Part shown: one piece after another, positions 8,631 through 16,202 of the stretch
Numbering within the stretch: position 1 is the first letter of the stretch
Layout of the letters: every line of letters starts with the position of its first letter
NCBI GenBank assembly: GCA_938028585.1
Contig: CALIZH010000410.1
Coordinates: 1 to 30,255 of the forward strand
Direction of reading: 5' to 3'
From: an uncultured Actinomyces sp.
GTDB taxonomy: Bacteria > Actinomycetota > Actinomycetes > Actinomycetales > Actinomycetaceae
Length of the DNA stretch: 30,255 nucleotides
The notes under the pieces: generated by a model
Told to the model about the DNA's origin: nothing
The model's input: only the letters and a program-made list of their open reading frames with translations
Databases searched by the model: none
Program-made: the position numbers and the translations under genes

Positions 8631-10400
8631 TTACATGCCCGCGCCATTGGTGGCGGTGACAGATTTATCTCGAACAAGAACATTTGTTAGGCCGATAACA
8701 GCCATCACGATGACGATCAAGATCGTGCAGAAGGCAAAAGCGTTACCGAAACGGCCCGCATCAACCTCAGCAAGAATCTGAGAGGTCATGATCTTCGTCT
8801 TAGGAGTCGTGATGAAAATGATCGGCGACAGCGTCGTCATGGATCGCGCGAATGCGTAGGTCAAGCCAGCGATGAATGCCGGACGAATCAGAGGAAGCGT
8901 CACCTTCATAAAGGTATGCAAGCCCGATGCACCCAAGGAGGTCGAGGCCTCGTCAATCGAATGGTCGACCTGGTGGAGCGAAGCAATACCGGAACGCTGG
9001 CCCGAGGGCATCGAACGCGCAACGTAAACCATAATGATCGCCAGGGCACCACCAAAGACCGCGGAACCACCCGCGAGCGCGGGCATCAGCATCAGTTTTC
9101 CGCCGACAATGATCGGCTTGTTATAGGTGATGAGGTAACCAATACCCAGAACCGTACCGGGAACAGACAGGCCGAGCATGCCCAGGAAGTCCATGAAGCC
9201 GGCCGAGGCCTTGAGACGCACGACCACCAGCCATGCAACAACCATGCCCAAGATGCCAGCGATGGGCGTTGCGATCAGAGCCAAGATTGTCGTGTCGATG
9301 ATGGCATCATTGCCGATGCCCGAGAGCACGTACTTGAAGTTCTTCAGAGTGAAGGTGTTGTCCACACCCAAAATCGAGACGAATGCTCCGACAATAACCG
9401 TTGCGTAGATGGTGACAACAAAAGCTGCCAGCAGCAAGGTTGCAATTCCCAGCGGGATTCGCGCCTTCATTGAGCGAACCATACGGACCTTGCCGGTCGG
9501 CTTGCCCGTCACGGTAACCGTTGAGGAGCGTCCTGACCAGTAGCGCTGTAGAAGGAAGACAAGTAGCGCAGGAACCAGAAGGATCAATGAGTATGCCGAG
9601 CCCGCAGCCGTGTTGTATTCGCCGTTAACAGCGATGTATGCGCGCGAGGCCAGAACGGTGAAGTCGCCGCCGATGACCAGCGGGTTCGCCAGGTCAGCAA
9701 TGGCCTCGACGAAAAGAAGAAGGAAGGAAGCGGCAAAACCGGGGACGAGCATCGGAAGCGTGACGGTACGGAAAATTGTCCACGATGACGCGCCCAAGGA
9801 AGCGGCGGCCTCTTCCATCGCCGGGTCAAGGTTCTTGAGCATTCCGAGCATATTCATGTATGCGACGGGGAAGAAGGAAAGAGACAAAACCAGGGTCAGA
9901 CCTGAGAGGCCATAAATATTCCACTGTTGTCCCAGAACCTGCGTCGAGATCAAGCCGTTACGACCGAACAGGGTGATCACCGATGTTGCCACAGCGAAAG
10001 GCGGCGAGACGATCGGGATCATGCAGATCAGGTGGAGGATCTTCTTACCCGGGATATCGACTCGCGCTTGCACGTAGGCGAAGAAGAAACCAGCAAGAGT
10101 GCCGATCAAGCCAACAACCAGGCCCAGAACGATCGTGTTCAGAGCAATCGTTCGGTTCGTTGTCGAGCTGGCGAAGGAGGTCAAAACCTTCAGGCCATCA
10201 GTTGAGAAGGCTCGCGCCAAGATCGTGACCAGCGGCAGCAAGACCAGAAGGAAGAGAACTGCTGTAATGATCGCGACGATCGCAACCGTCACAGGGTCGC
10301 GTCGCACCTTCGTTCGTTTTTTCTTTCCCGAGGCCACGGCTTGCGCCTGCGGGGTTTGTGCCCCTTGGGTGCGTGGTGGCGCAACTGTCTCCACTGACAT
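8631..10400 (-). CDS. ABC importer permease, two fused permease domains (FbpB/AfuB type)
   Basis: The 589-residue protein contains two binding-protein-dependent permease halves in one chain, so it forms the whole membrane pore. Two EAA loops that contact the ATPase are visible: EEAAASLGASSWTIFRTVTL near 195-215 and DEASTSLGASGLHTFMKVTL near 480-500. About twelve hydrophobic helices are spread over residues 37-575, behind a basic cytoplasmic N-terminus rich in Lys and Arg. Fused permeases of this kind are typical of the FbpB and AfuB families. GGAGAG precedes the ATG at a rather long distance of about 12 nt. The gene is separated from the binding-protein gene by a 138-bp gap containing a strong stem-loop, and its stop codon lies 21 bp before the ATPase start. 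Confidence 0.9.
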   Translation of the reverse strand: MSVETVAPPRTQGAQTPQAQAVASGKKKRTKVRRDPVTVAIVAIITAVLFLLVLLPLVTILARAFSTDGLKVLTSFASSTTNRTIALNTIVLGLVVGLIGTLAGFFFAYVQARVDIPGKKILHLICMIPIVSPPFAVATSVITLFGRNGLISTQVLGQQWNIYGLSGLTLVLSLSFFPVAYMNMLGMLKNLDPAMEEAAASLGASSWTIFRTVTLPMLVPGFAASFLLLFVEAIADLANPLVIGGDFTVLASRAYIAVNGEYNTAAGSAYSLILLVPALLVFLLQRYWSGRSSTVTVTGKPTGKVRMVRSMKARIPLGIATLLLAAFVVTIYATVIVGAFVSILGVDNTFTLKNFKYVLSGIGNDAIIDTTILALIATPIAGILGMVVAWLVVVRLKASAGFMDFLGMLGLSVPGTVLGIGYLITYNKPIIVGGKLMLMPALAGGSAVFGGALAIIMVYVARSMPSGQRSGIASLHQVDHSIDEASTSLGASGLHTFMKVTLPLIRPAFIAGLTYAFARSMTTLSPIIFITTPKTKIMTSQILAEVDAGRFGNAFAFCTILIVIVMAVIGLTNVLVRDKSVTATNGAGM

Positions 10401-10485
10401 TGGCTATCCGATCTCTCCAAGTACCCGCGTAACGCGGAAAAGCCCCTGTTAATGCGCACGTCCTTCAGCGGACACGCGATGAAAG

Positions 10486-10530
10486 AGGGAGGGGATGGAA
10501 CAGGGACATGGAAAGAACCATCCCCTCCCT
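10486..10530 (-). other. Stem-loop between binding-protein and permease genes
   Basis: A perfect 13-bp stem (AGGGAGGGGATGG/CCATCCCCTCCCT) encloses a 19-nt loop, starts 8 bp after the stop of the binding-protein gene, and is followed by CTTTC. Hairpins at this place in importer operons commonly act as partial terminators or 3' stabilisers, giving more binding protein than permease. Confidence 0.7.
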
Positions 10531-10538
10531 ATGCGCCA

Positions 10539-11597
10539 CTACTGGCGCGGCTTTGCGGCAACCTCTTCATCGAAACGCTTAGTCAGCTCGGGCTTTGCGG
10601 CCGCTGCTGCAGCGAAGTCGTAATCGATCAGGTTGATCTCATCGAGCTTGGCCATCTTGTCGTTGGTCTTGGCGTTCGGGTTGGTCAGAATCTGGTTCGA
10701 TCCAACGGTCTGGCCAAGGTTCTGAGCGTCAGCCGAGATTGCCCAGTCGATGTACTTCTTGGCGGCCTCGGAGTGCTTCGAGTTCTTCACCAAAGCGACG
10801 CCACCGATCTCGTAACCGGTACCTTCCTTGGGGAAGGAAACAACGAGGTCCTTCATGCCCTCATCGCGGTACTTGACGCAGTCGTGAGAGAAGACCAGGC
10901 CCACTGCGACCTCACCACGTCCTGCGATCTGACCGGGGGCAGTACCGGACTTGGTGTACTGCAGGACATTTGCGTGCATCTTCTTCATGTAGTCGAGACC
11001 GGCATCCTCGCTACCGCGGAGAACAACCTGGGTCCACAGTGTCGTGAACGCAGTTCCCGAGGTCGAGGGGTGCGCCGTGGAAACCTGGCCCTTGAGTTCG
11101 GGCTTAAGAAGGTCATCCCAAGACTGAGGAACCTGGAGGCCCTTTTCTTCAAGAACCTTTTGGTTCGAGCAGAATCCCAGAACACCGACGTAGACACCGG
11201 TCCAGTAGTGCTTCGGGTCCTTGTACTTATCCGGGATTTCCTTAGCAGTGGGCGAATCGTAGGCCTCGATCAGGCCCTTTTCTGCAGCTGCACCGTAGCC
11301 GTCAACCGGACCACCATGCCAAACATCAAACTCTGGGTTGTCCTTCGCGGAGTCCAGACGAGCAACGGTCTCACCGGAGGAAAGGCGAACGTAGGTTGCC
11401 TTGATTCCAGTCTGTTGAGAGAAGGTCTCTGTCCACTTCTGGCAGAGGTCTTCCATTGCGCCACAGGCAACGGTAATGGAATCCGAAGATCCGCTTTCGC
11501 TGCTACCTGAGGACGGTGAGTCATTCACAACACACCCGGAAAGTGCTAGTGCACCCGCCGCGCTGAATGCTGCAAGGGAGATGAAGCTCTTCTTCAT
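10539..11597 (-). CDS. Substrate-binding lipoprotein of ABC importer, AfuA-like
   Basis: The 352-residue precursor has a lipoprotein signal peptide with lipobox LSGC (Cys22) and a Ser/Gly linker, followed by a periplasmic-binding-protein-like fold of the FbpA/AfuA superfamily. The start at 11597 (MKKSF) has AAGGAG upstream; a longer frame reaching 11663 lacks such support. Iron-binding FbpA proteins use two adjacent Tyr residues. Here the corresponding segment reads VFSHDCVKY, with His238-Asp239, and Glu263 (GYEIGG) follows 24 residues later. This resembles the His/Asp/Glu set reported for the hexose-phosphate binder AfuA. SSGE (73-76) and HPSTSGTA (176-183) could hold a phosphate. Iron is therefore less likely than a sugar phosphate or another organophosphate. 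It is the first gene of the importer operon, just downstream of the two-component genes. Confidence 0.85.
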   Translation of the reverse strand: MKKSFISLAAFSAAGALALSGCVVNDSPSSGSSESGSSDSITVACGAMEDLCQKWTETFSQQTGIKATYVRLSSGETVARLDSAKDNPEFDVWHGGPVDGYGAAAEKGLIEAYDSPTAKEIPDKYKDPKHYWTGVYVGVLGFCSNQKVLEEKGLQVPQSWDDLLKPELKGQVSTAHPSTSGTAFTTLWTQVVLRGSEDAGLDYMKKMHANVLQYTKSGTAPGQIAGRGEVAVGLVFSHDCVKYRDEGMKDLVVSFPKEGTGYEIGGVALVKNSKHSEAAKKYIDWAISADAQNLGQTVGSNQILTNPNAKTNDKMAKLDEINLIDYDFAAAAAAKPELTKRFDEEVAAKPRQ

Positions 11598-11699
11598 CAG
11601 ATTCTCCTTTGAATCGAGGGTATGCACGGCGCTGTCACTAGGCTCGTGCGCTCTTAACTTCATTCTTACGTGAAACAGAACACGAAAAAGGCGCGCTTA

Positions 11700-11726
11700 G
11701 TAACGAGCGGTAACTGATCTGTTACC
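11700..11726. promoter_or_regulatory. GTAAC repeat cluster, candidate response-regulator operator
   Basis: GTAAC occurs at 11700-11704 and 11710-11714, exactly 10 bp apart, and an inverted copy GTTAC lies at 11721-11725. GGTAAC-6 nt-GTTACC is a perfect inverted repeat. The cluster overlaps the last codon of the response-regulator gene and lies about 100-130 bp upstream of the binding-protein ATG. Half-sites repeated once per helical turn are typical of OmpR-family operators. Confidence 0.4.
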
Positions 11727-12399
11727 GAAGATCCGGCATCGTGTACCCAACCGAGCGAACCGATTGGATCAGCTCTCCCCCACGATCCCCAAGAGCGCCT
11801 CGCAAACGATAAGCAGTCATCTTGATCATGTCTTTCCCGCCGGAGCTATCCTGCGTTTCCCAAACAGAGTTGAGAAGCTCTCGGTAGCTCACAGGCTCTC
11901 CAATATGTGAAGCAAGGAAATCCAAGAAGCGTCGTTCTGTCGAGGACAACTCCACCGGCACACCGTCGACATAGACTTTCCGGTCACGTCGATCGATACG
12001 CAAAGGACCGTTGGACACAACGTCGTTGGGGTCTTTCTTGCTTCGACGCAAAAGGGCCTGAGCACGAAGAGTCATTTCCTTTGGGCTAAAAGGCTTCGTA
12101 ATGTAGTCATCCGCACCGCTTTCAAGTCCCTTGATGCGGTCAGATTCTTCAGAAAGCGCCGTAATCATGATGATCGGAACATCACTCATCGCTCGGATTC
12201 TTTGAGCAAGCGAAATCCCTGAGATCACGGGAATCATGAGGTCAAGAATGACCAGGTCGTAGTAGTGAGTTGTAAATTTCTCCCAAGCCTTTGCCCCATC
12301 GCTTGCGGTTTCTACAGTTATTCCCGCAGTTTCAAGGGCGAATTTGATAATCATGAGGATCTGGGGCTCATCATCAACAACTAAAGCCTTCGCGCTCAT
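11722..12399 (-). CDS. OmpR-family response regulator
   Basis: The 225-residue protein has a receiver domain (1-120) with the acidic pocket VVDDE (Asp9, Asp10), phosphoacceptor Asp53 (LVILDLMIP), a Thr in MITAL and a Lys in ITKPF. It is followed by a winged-helix DNA-binding domain (about 130-222) ending in SVRSVGYTM, as in OmpR/PhoB proteins. Its ATG overlaps the stop of the histidine kinase gene (ATGA), so the two are translationally coupled. The ABC importer operon starts 125 bp downstream, with repeated GTAAC sites between them. The likely role is transcriptional control of that importer and perhaps of itself. The ligand or signal cannot be deduced. Confidence 0.93.
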   Translation of the reverse strand: MSAKALVVDDEPQILMIIKFALETAGITVETASDGAKAWEKFTTHYYDLVILDLMIPVISGISLAQRIRAMSDVPIIMITALSEESDRIKGLESGADDYITKPFSPKEMTLRAQALLRRSKKDPNDVVSNGPLRIDRRDRKVYVDGVPVELSSTERRFLDFLASHIGEPVSYRELLNSVWETQDSSGGKDMIKMTAYRLRGALGDRGGELIQSVRSVGYTMPDLR

Positions 12400-13232
12400 T
12401 GGCCCTCCTCAGGCAGGAGTGATTGATCGCCACTTCGCATGGTACGCGGAATAGTCAGATAGAAGGTTGTGCCTTTGGAGGAAACCGTATCAACCAAGAT
12501 CGTGCCACCGTGAAGTTTCAGAATCTTTTGCGTAAGCATCATCCCTAAGCCCGTTCCAGGTCGGAGCGATCCTCCGGTATCAAATGGGATGAAAAGACGC
12601 TCTTTTTCTTCCTGGGTCATTCCGCGACCGTCATCAACGATAGAAATGGTGACGTCTTCATCGAAAGCTTGTACTGTCACGACAATCGAAACATCATCGC
12701 CCGCATGACGGGCTGCGTTATTAATAACATTGGCAATCGCCTGCCCCATCAAGCGCGGATCCAGCGACATATAGATGGGTGCTCCGTGGTTTTCCAGACG
12801 GATGGGCGAGGAATGAAAACGCCGCATCTGCGCGACATTTCTACGCACCAATTCGCGCATTTCAACGCGTTGAAGACGAAGATTGAATAAATCAGATTCC
12901 AGGCGCACTTCGGCCAGAAGATCATCAGCCATTTCGACGACCTGGTGCGCATTTTCCGCAATGGTCTTCGCAAACTTCATTTGCACGTCATTCATAGGTC
13001 CAGCCGAACCATCAGCAAGAAGTTCTGCCGCTCCCCTGACAACAGTTAATGGAGTGCGTAATTCATGGGAGAGCACCGCTGGACCGGCCATGTAGTCCTG
13101 GTGGAGTTTACGTAGTTGTTCTTTCTCTGCACGCAGGCGCTGAACGTCTCGGCGCATTCGTAGAGCAAAGATGATCGCAAGAGCGGCAAGGAACCACGAC
13201 AGCACGATAGCTACTATGGCAACTAATTGCAT
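12396..13232 (-). CDS. Membrane sensor histidine kinase with no extracellular domain
   Basis: The 278-residue kinase has a single N-terminal membrane helix (about 2-25) and a short charged linker. The HisKA domain has phosphoacceptor His56 in LSHELRTPL. The ATPase domain carries an N box (NVINNAARHAGDD), a G1 box (DDGRGM) and a G2 box (GTGLGMML). There is no periplasmic loop, HAMP or PAS domain, so it fits the intramembrane-sensing class or may need a partner protein. The ATG at 13232 was chosen over an in-frame GTG 12 nt earlier because AAAGGTGAG is better placed for it. The kinase gene precedes the response-regulator gene and starts 82 bp after the GyrI-like gene, so readthrough from that gene is possible. 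Confidence 0.9.
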   Translation of the reverse strand: MQLVAIVAIVLSWFLAALAIIFALRMRRDVQRLRAEKEQLRKLHQDYMAGPAVLSHELRTPLTVVRGAAELLADGSAGPMNDVQMKFAKTIAENAHQVVEMADDLLAEVRLESDLFNLRLQRVEMRELVRRNVAQMRRFHSSPIRLENHGAPIYMSLDPRLMGQAIANVINNAARHAGDDVSIVVTVQAFDEDVTISIVDDGRGMTQEEKERLFIPFDTGGSLRPGTGLGMMLTQKILKLHGGTILVDTVSSKGTTFYLTIPRTMRSGDQSLLPEEGQ

Positions 13233-13314
13233 TGTCCTGCTCACCTTTCCATTGCACTCTCAACGATATCCCCACCCGGTCACGAAATGCGGATAATAAA
13301 GTGTAAACACTCGC

Positions 13315-13812
13315 TCATTTCTTCTCTTCTGAAGCTTTGATCGGGTGGCGGATGATCGTTTTGAGCTTGCCAGGCGCCACTTTGCTCGCGTCTGAAAGAT
13401 AGATTTCGTGGTGACGCCGCTCTTGCGTCAGGTCGATCGAGTATCCGCACTCACGCGCATGGGCGTGCATGGCCTCGCGCGAGACAAAGTCAGGCAGCCG
13501 GATAACGGCAATCCAGCTAAAAGTCTCCTTGCGTGTGTAATCAGCGCCTTCAACGCCGTCTTGCCACCAGAATCCCTCGAGTGGCGGTACGACGAAATCG
13601 ACATACCCGTCAATCTGACGGGAGCCTTTCTTACTCATCTTGATCGTGTAGGAAATGGCGTATAGGACAGAAATTGCCCTTTGGTAAGCACCCTCCACAT
13701 CATTAGGGTCTCCACTACCGCGCACAGCGACGAAGTGCATCGGTGGAACTTCAAGGATGCTCGGCCCTTTCTTAGGCGCGTAGAGTTCCTTGATATTCCT
13801 TCTTAAAATCAA
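13315..13812 (-). CDS. GyrI-like small-molecule-binding protein, N-terminus frameshifted
   Basis: The frame from 13812 (a TTG codon) gives 165 residues with features of stand-alone GyrI-like proteins: ELYAPKKG near the start, VPPMHFVAVRGSGDPN, AISVLYAISYTIKMS, FVVPPLEGFWW, and a C-terminal HEIYLSDASKVAPGKLKTII. These proteins bind small hydrophobic or cationic ligands; their biological role is mostly unknown. The expected N-terminus is encoded in another frame. An ATG at 13819, with GGAG 6 nt upstream, begins MAFDFKKEY, and removal of one base near 13792 would join it to KELYAPKK. As sequenced, that ATG reads only 15 codons. The gene follows the methyltransferase by about 30 bp and is probably cotranscribed with it. 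Confidence 0.75.
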   Translation of the reverse strand: MILRRNIKELYAPKKGPSILEVPPMHFVAVRGSGDPNDVEGAYQRAISVLYAISYTIKMSKKGSRQIDGYVDFVVPPLEGFWWQDGVEGADYTRKETFSWIAVIRLPDFVSREAMHAHARECGYSIDLTQERRHHEIYLSDASKVAPGKLKTIIRHPIKASEEKK

Positions 13813-13850
13813 ATGCCATCTCAGACTCCGGGTGAGCTCAACAGTGAGGA

Positions 13851-14462
13851 CTATTGGCCATCATTGTTACAGGTGATGGAAGCGATCACACAAGGAATGC
13901 GGCCGTCAATAACGGTGTAGGTAACGTTCCGGTATCCCAATTTTTCAAAGAAAGCTCGATAGGAGTCCACATCGAATTGTTCCTTGAAGTGAACGCCGAG
14001 CCTCGCAAGAATCTTCGGGATTATTCCTTGTTTGCTTGGCCGACGCTTGACGTAAGTCGGCACGACGATGATGCCTCCGGGGCGGGCGACTCGTTCAAGT
14101 TCCCGCATGACAGCACCAGGATCGGGAAGCAGATGGATGACATTACCTGCGATGACGACATCGAAGGAATCGTCCGCGTAATGCAACTTTGTGATGTCAG
14201 CTCTTTCGATTGTGACATTGCGATATTTCGCAAGTTTCTTCCGCGCTTGTTTGAGCATTCCCTCAGAAAAGTCGGTAGCGACCAGCCTCTTGCATATTGG
14301 TGCAAGGAAGGTACTGATCGCACCGGTTCCGCAGGCGCATTCAAGGACCTCGTCTTCGGGGCCAAGCAGCTGAGCGACTGCGACGCCTGTTCCGTCGTAC
14401 ACGCCGCGATTAAATGTGTTTTCGAAGAAGTCATAAAGGGGCGCAACCCGATCCCAGAACAT
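13851..14462 (-). CDS. Class I SAM-dependent methyltransferase
   Basis: The 203-residue protein has the Rossmann-like methyltransferase fold: motif I VLECACGTGAIS (about 38-50), an acidic residue binding the SAM ribose in VATDFSEGML, and motif II/III segments in DDSFDVVIAGNVIHLLPDP and ARPGGIIVVPTY. It belongs to the broad UbiE/Methyltransf_11 group, and the substrate cannot be told from sequence. The ATG at 14462 (MFWDRVAPLYD) was chosen over a longer frame reaching 14531 because GGAGGT lies 6 nt upstream of it and homologous proteins usually start with this segment. The GyrI-like gene follows closely, so the two may form a small operon that could continue into the two-component genes. Confidence 0.85.
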   Translation of the reverse strand: MFWDRVAPLYDFFENTFNRGVYDGTGVAVAQLLGPEDEVLECACGTGAISTFLAPICKRLVATDFSEGMLKQARKKLAKYRNVTIERADITKLHYADDSFDVVIAGNVIHLLPDPGAVMRELERVARPGGIIVVPTYVKRRPSKQGIIPKILARLGVHFKEQFDVDSYRAFFEKLGYRNVTYTVIDGRIPCVIASITCNNDGQ

Positions 14463-14499
14463 CACTGAACCTCCGCATACCCATTGCCCGCGCTTCATT

Positions 14500-14528
14500 G
14501 CGATATCGAAAATGCTACGCGCGTCCAA
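14500..14528 (-). promoter_or_regulatory. Candidate promoter of the methyltransferase gene
   Basis: On the minus strand TTGGAC (14523-14528) and TATCGC (14500-14505) are separated by 17 nt. They lie downstream of the gdhA terminator and about 38 nt before the methyltransferase ATG. Confidence 0.35.
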
Positions 14529-14596
14529 CATTTCACACTAGGCGCAAAGGAAACTGCTCTGTTTCGTTGAGCGCACTCCCCCGCCTTGTACAGGAA

Positions 14597-14628
14597 AGGG
14601 GCTTCACGCCCACCGGCGTGAAGCCCCT
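14597..14628 (-). terminator. Terminator after gdhA
   Basis: A perfect 14-bp stem (AGGGGCTTCACGCC/GGCGTGAAGCCCCT) with a 4-nt loop starts about 16 bp beyond the gdhA stop and is followed by TTTCC on the minus strand. Confidence 0.85.
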
Positions 14629-14643
14629 GAAACAACCAGCGAA

Positions 14644-16008
14644 TTAGATCAGGCCCTGAGCAACCATCGCATCGGCAACCTTGATGAAGCCGGCGAGGTT
14701 TGCACCTGCAACGTAATCGCCAGGGACGCCGTATTCGTCCGCGGTAGCCAAGCAGTTCTCATGAATTCCCACCATGATCTGGTGCAGCTTCGCGTCAGTT
14801 TCCTCGAAAGGCCACTGCGTACGAGCCGAGTTCTGCTGCATCTCGAGTCCCGAGGTGGCCACGCCACCGGCATTCGAGGCCTTGCCGGGCGCGTAAAGGA
14901 CACCGGCGCGGCGCAGCTCATCAATGGCCTCGGGAGTGGTGGGCATGTTCGCGCCCTCCGCAACCATCTGCACGCCGTTATGAATCAGGGCCTCGACGCC
15001 TTCAAGACCAAGCTCATTCTGGGTAGCACAGGGAAGAGCAACGTCACAGGGGACCTCCCAAATCGAGCCTTCTGAGAAGAAGTGCGCGCTGGGACGCTCG
15101 GCGGCATAGTCACTGACGCGACCACGGCGAACTTCCTTAACGTCCTTCAGCAGATCGACATCAATTCCCTCTTCGTCAATGACAAAGCCTGAAGAATCGG
15201 AAACCGCAACGACCTTCGCGCCTAGTTGCTGAGCCTTTTCGGTCGCATAAATCGCCACATTTCCCGAACCGGAAACAACAACGCGCTTACCCTCAAAGGA
15301 ATCTCCACGCGCACGAAGCATTTCCTGGGCAAAGTAGACCAAGCCGTAACCTGTGGCCTCGGTGCGGGCAAAGGAACCGCCCCAGGTCAGGCCCTTGCCG
15401 GTCAGAACACCGGCATCAAAGCTATTGCGAATACGACGGTACTGGCCGAAAAGGTAACCGATTTCGCGGCCACCCACACCAATATCACCGGCGGGAACGT
15501 CTACGTTGGGACCAATATGACGCTGAAGCTCAGTCATGAACGACTGGCAAAAACGCATGATTTCGGCGTCAGACTTACCCTTGGGGTTGAAGTTTGCGCC
15601 GCCCTTTGCGCCTCCCATGGGCAGGCCGGTCAGAGAGTTCTTGAAAATCTGTTCAAAGCCAAGGAACTTGATGATCGACAAGTTCACCGAGGGGTGGAAA
15701 CGCAGGCCACCCTTGTAGGGGCCAAGCACGGAATTGAATTGAACGCGGAAGCCACGATTCACGTGAATGCGGCCCTGATCATCGCTCCAGGGAACGCGGA
15801 ACATGAGCTGGCGTTCAGGCTCAACAATTCGCTCGAAAATCGCCAGATCCTGGTATTCGGGCTTGCGGGCAACCAGAGGAGTCAGTGTCGAGAGAACCTC
15901 GAAGACTGCCTGGTGGAATTCACCTTGGTGGGGGTCGCGCGCTACCAATTCATCGAAGACCGATGCGAGCTCGCGGGGAAGCTGGGATGTATCGAACTTT
16001 TCACTCAT
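14644..16008 (-). CDS. gdhA: NADP-type glutamate dehydrogenase
   Basis: The enzyme interconverts 2-oxoglutarate plus ammonium and glutamate, using NADPH in the assimilatory direction. The 454-residue length fits the hexameric small-subunit GDH class. Visible motifs are GPYKGGLRFHPSVN with Lys99, catalytic Lys135 in LPMGGAKGG, DVPAGDIGVGGREIGYLFG, the nucleotide-binding GSGNVA, and APGKASNAGGVATSGLEM. The ATG at 16008 (MSEKFDTS) gives the normal family N-terminus but has no Shine-Dalgarno sequence at a proper distance. A longer in-frame extension upstream lacks family character. A five-codon mini-ORF with its own GGAG overlaps this ATG and may feed ribosomes to it. A 14-bp hairpin ends the transcript, so the gene is monocistronic. 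Confidence 0.96.
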   Translation of the reverse strand: MSEKFDTSQLPRELASVFDELVARDPHQGEFHQAVFEVLSTLTPLVARKPEYQDLAIFERIVEPERQLMFRVPWSDDQGRIHVNRGFRVQFNSVLGPYKGGLRFHPSVNLSIIKFLGFEQIFKNSLTGLPMGGAKGGANFNPKGKSDAEIMRFCQSFMTELQRHIGPNVDVPAGDIGVGGREIGYLFGQYRRIRNSFDAGVLTGKGLTWGGSFARTEATGYGLVYFAQEMLRARGDSFEGKRVVVSGSGNVAIYATEKAQQLGAKVVAVSDSSGFVIDEEGIDVDLLKDVKEVRRGRVSDYAAERPSAHFFSEGSIWEVPCDVALPCATQNELGLEGVEALIHNGVQMVAEGANMPTTPEAIDELRRAGVLYAPGKASNAGGVATSGLEMQQNSARTQWPFEETDAKLHQIMVGIHENCLATADEYGVPGDYVAGANLAGFIKVADAMVAQGLI

Positions 16009-16019
16009 GTCTTGATCAT
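16005..16019 (-). other. Mini-ORF (MIKT-stop) overlapping the gdhA start
   Basis: ATG ATC AAG ACA TGA ends in an ATGA overlap with the gdhA ATG. GGAG at 16027-16030 lies 7 nt before the mini-ORF start, while gdhA itself lacks a well-placed ribosome binding site. Termination-reinitiation at gdhA is the inferred role. A leaderless gdhA mRNA starting at 16008 (CATGAT lies 6 nt before it) is the alternative. Confidence 0.35.
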
Positions 16020-16190
16020 GGCACTGCTCCGGTTTATTTACCTTTTCTTTTCCAACATATGGACTCTGCATTGCGCATGCCCTGATCACAGGCGTGCGAT
16101 ACCCGCCACGAAGGCTAACGTATTTGGTGCACTTGGATGCAATTTAGCCTTCTCTCGATGCGCCTGCCCCGCTGTTTTCGCCCAGCACAT

Positions 16191-16196
16191 TAAGGT
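16191..16196 (+). promoter_or_regulatory. Putative -10 box of leaderless APH-fold gene
   Basis: TAAGGT matches TANNNT and is followed by exactly 6 nt and the GTG start at 16203. No -35 element is evident. Confidence 0.4.
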
Positions 16197-16202
16197 CTAA
16201 AC

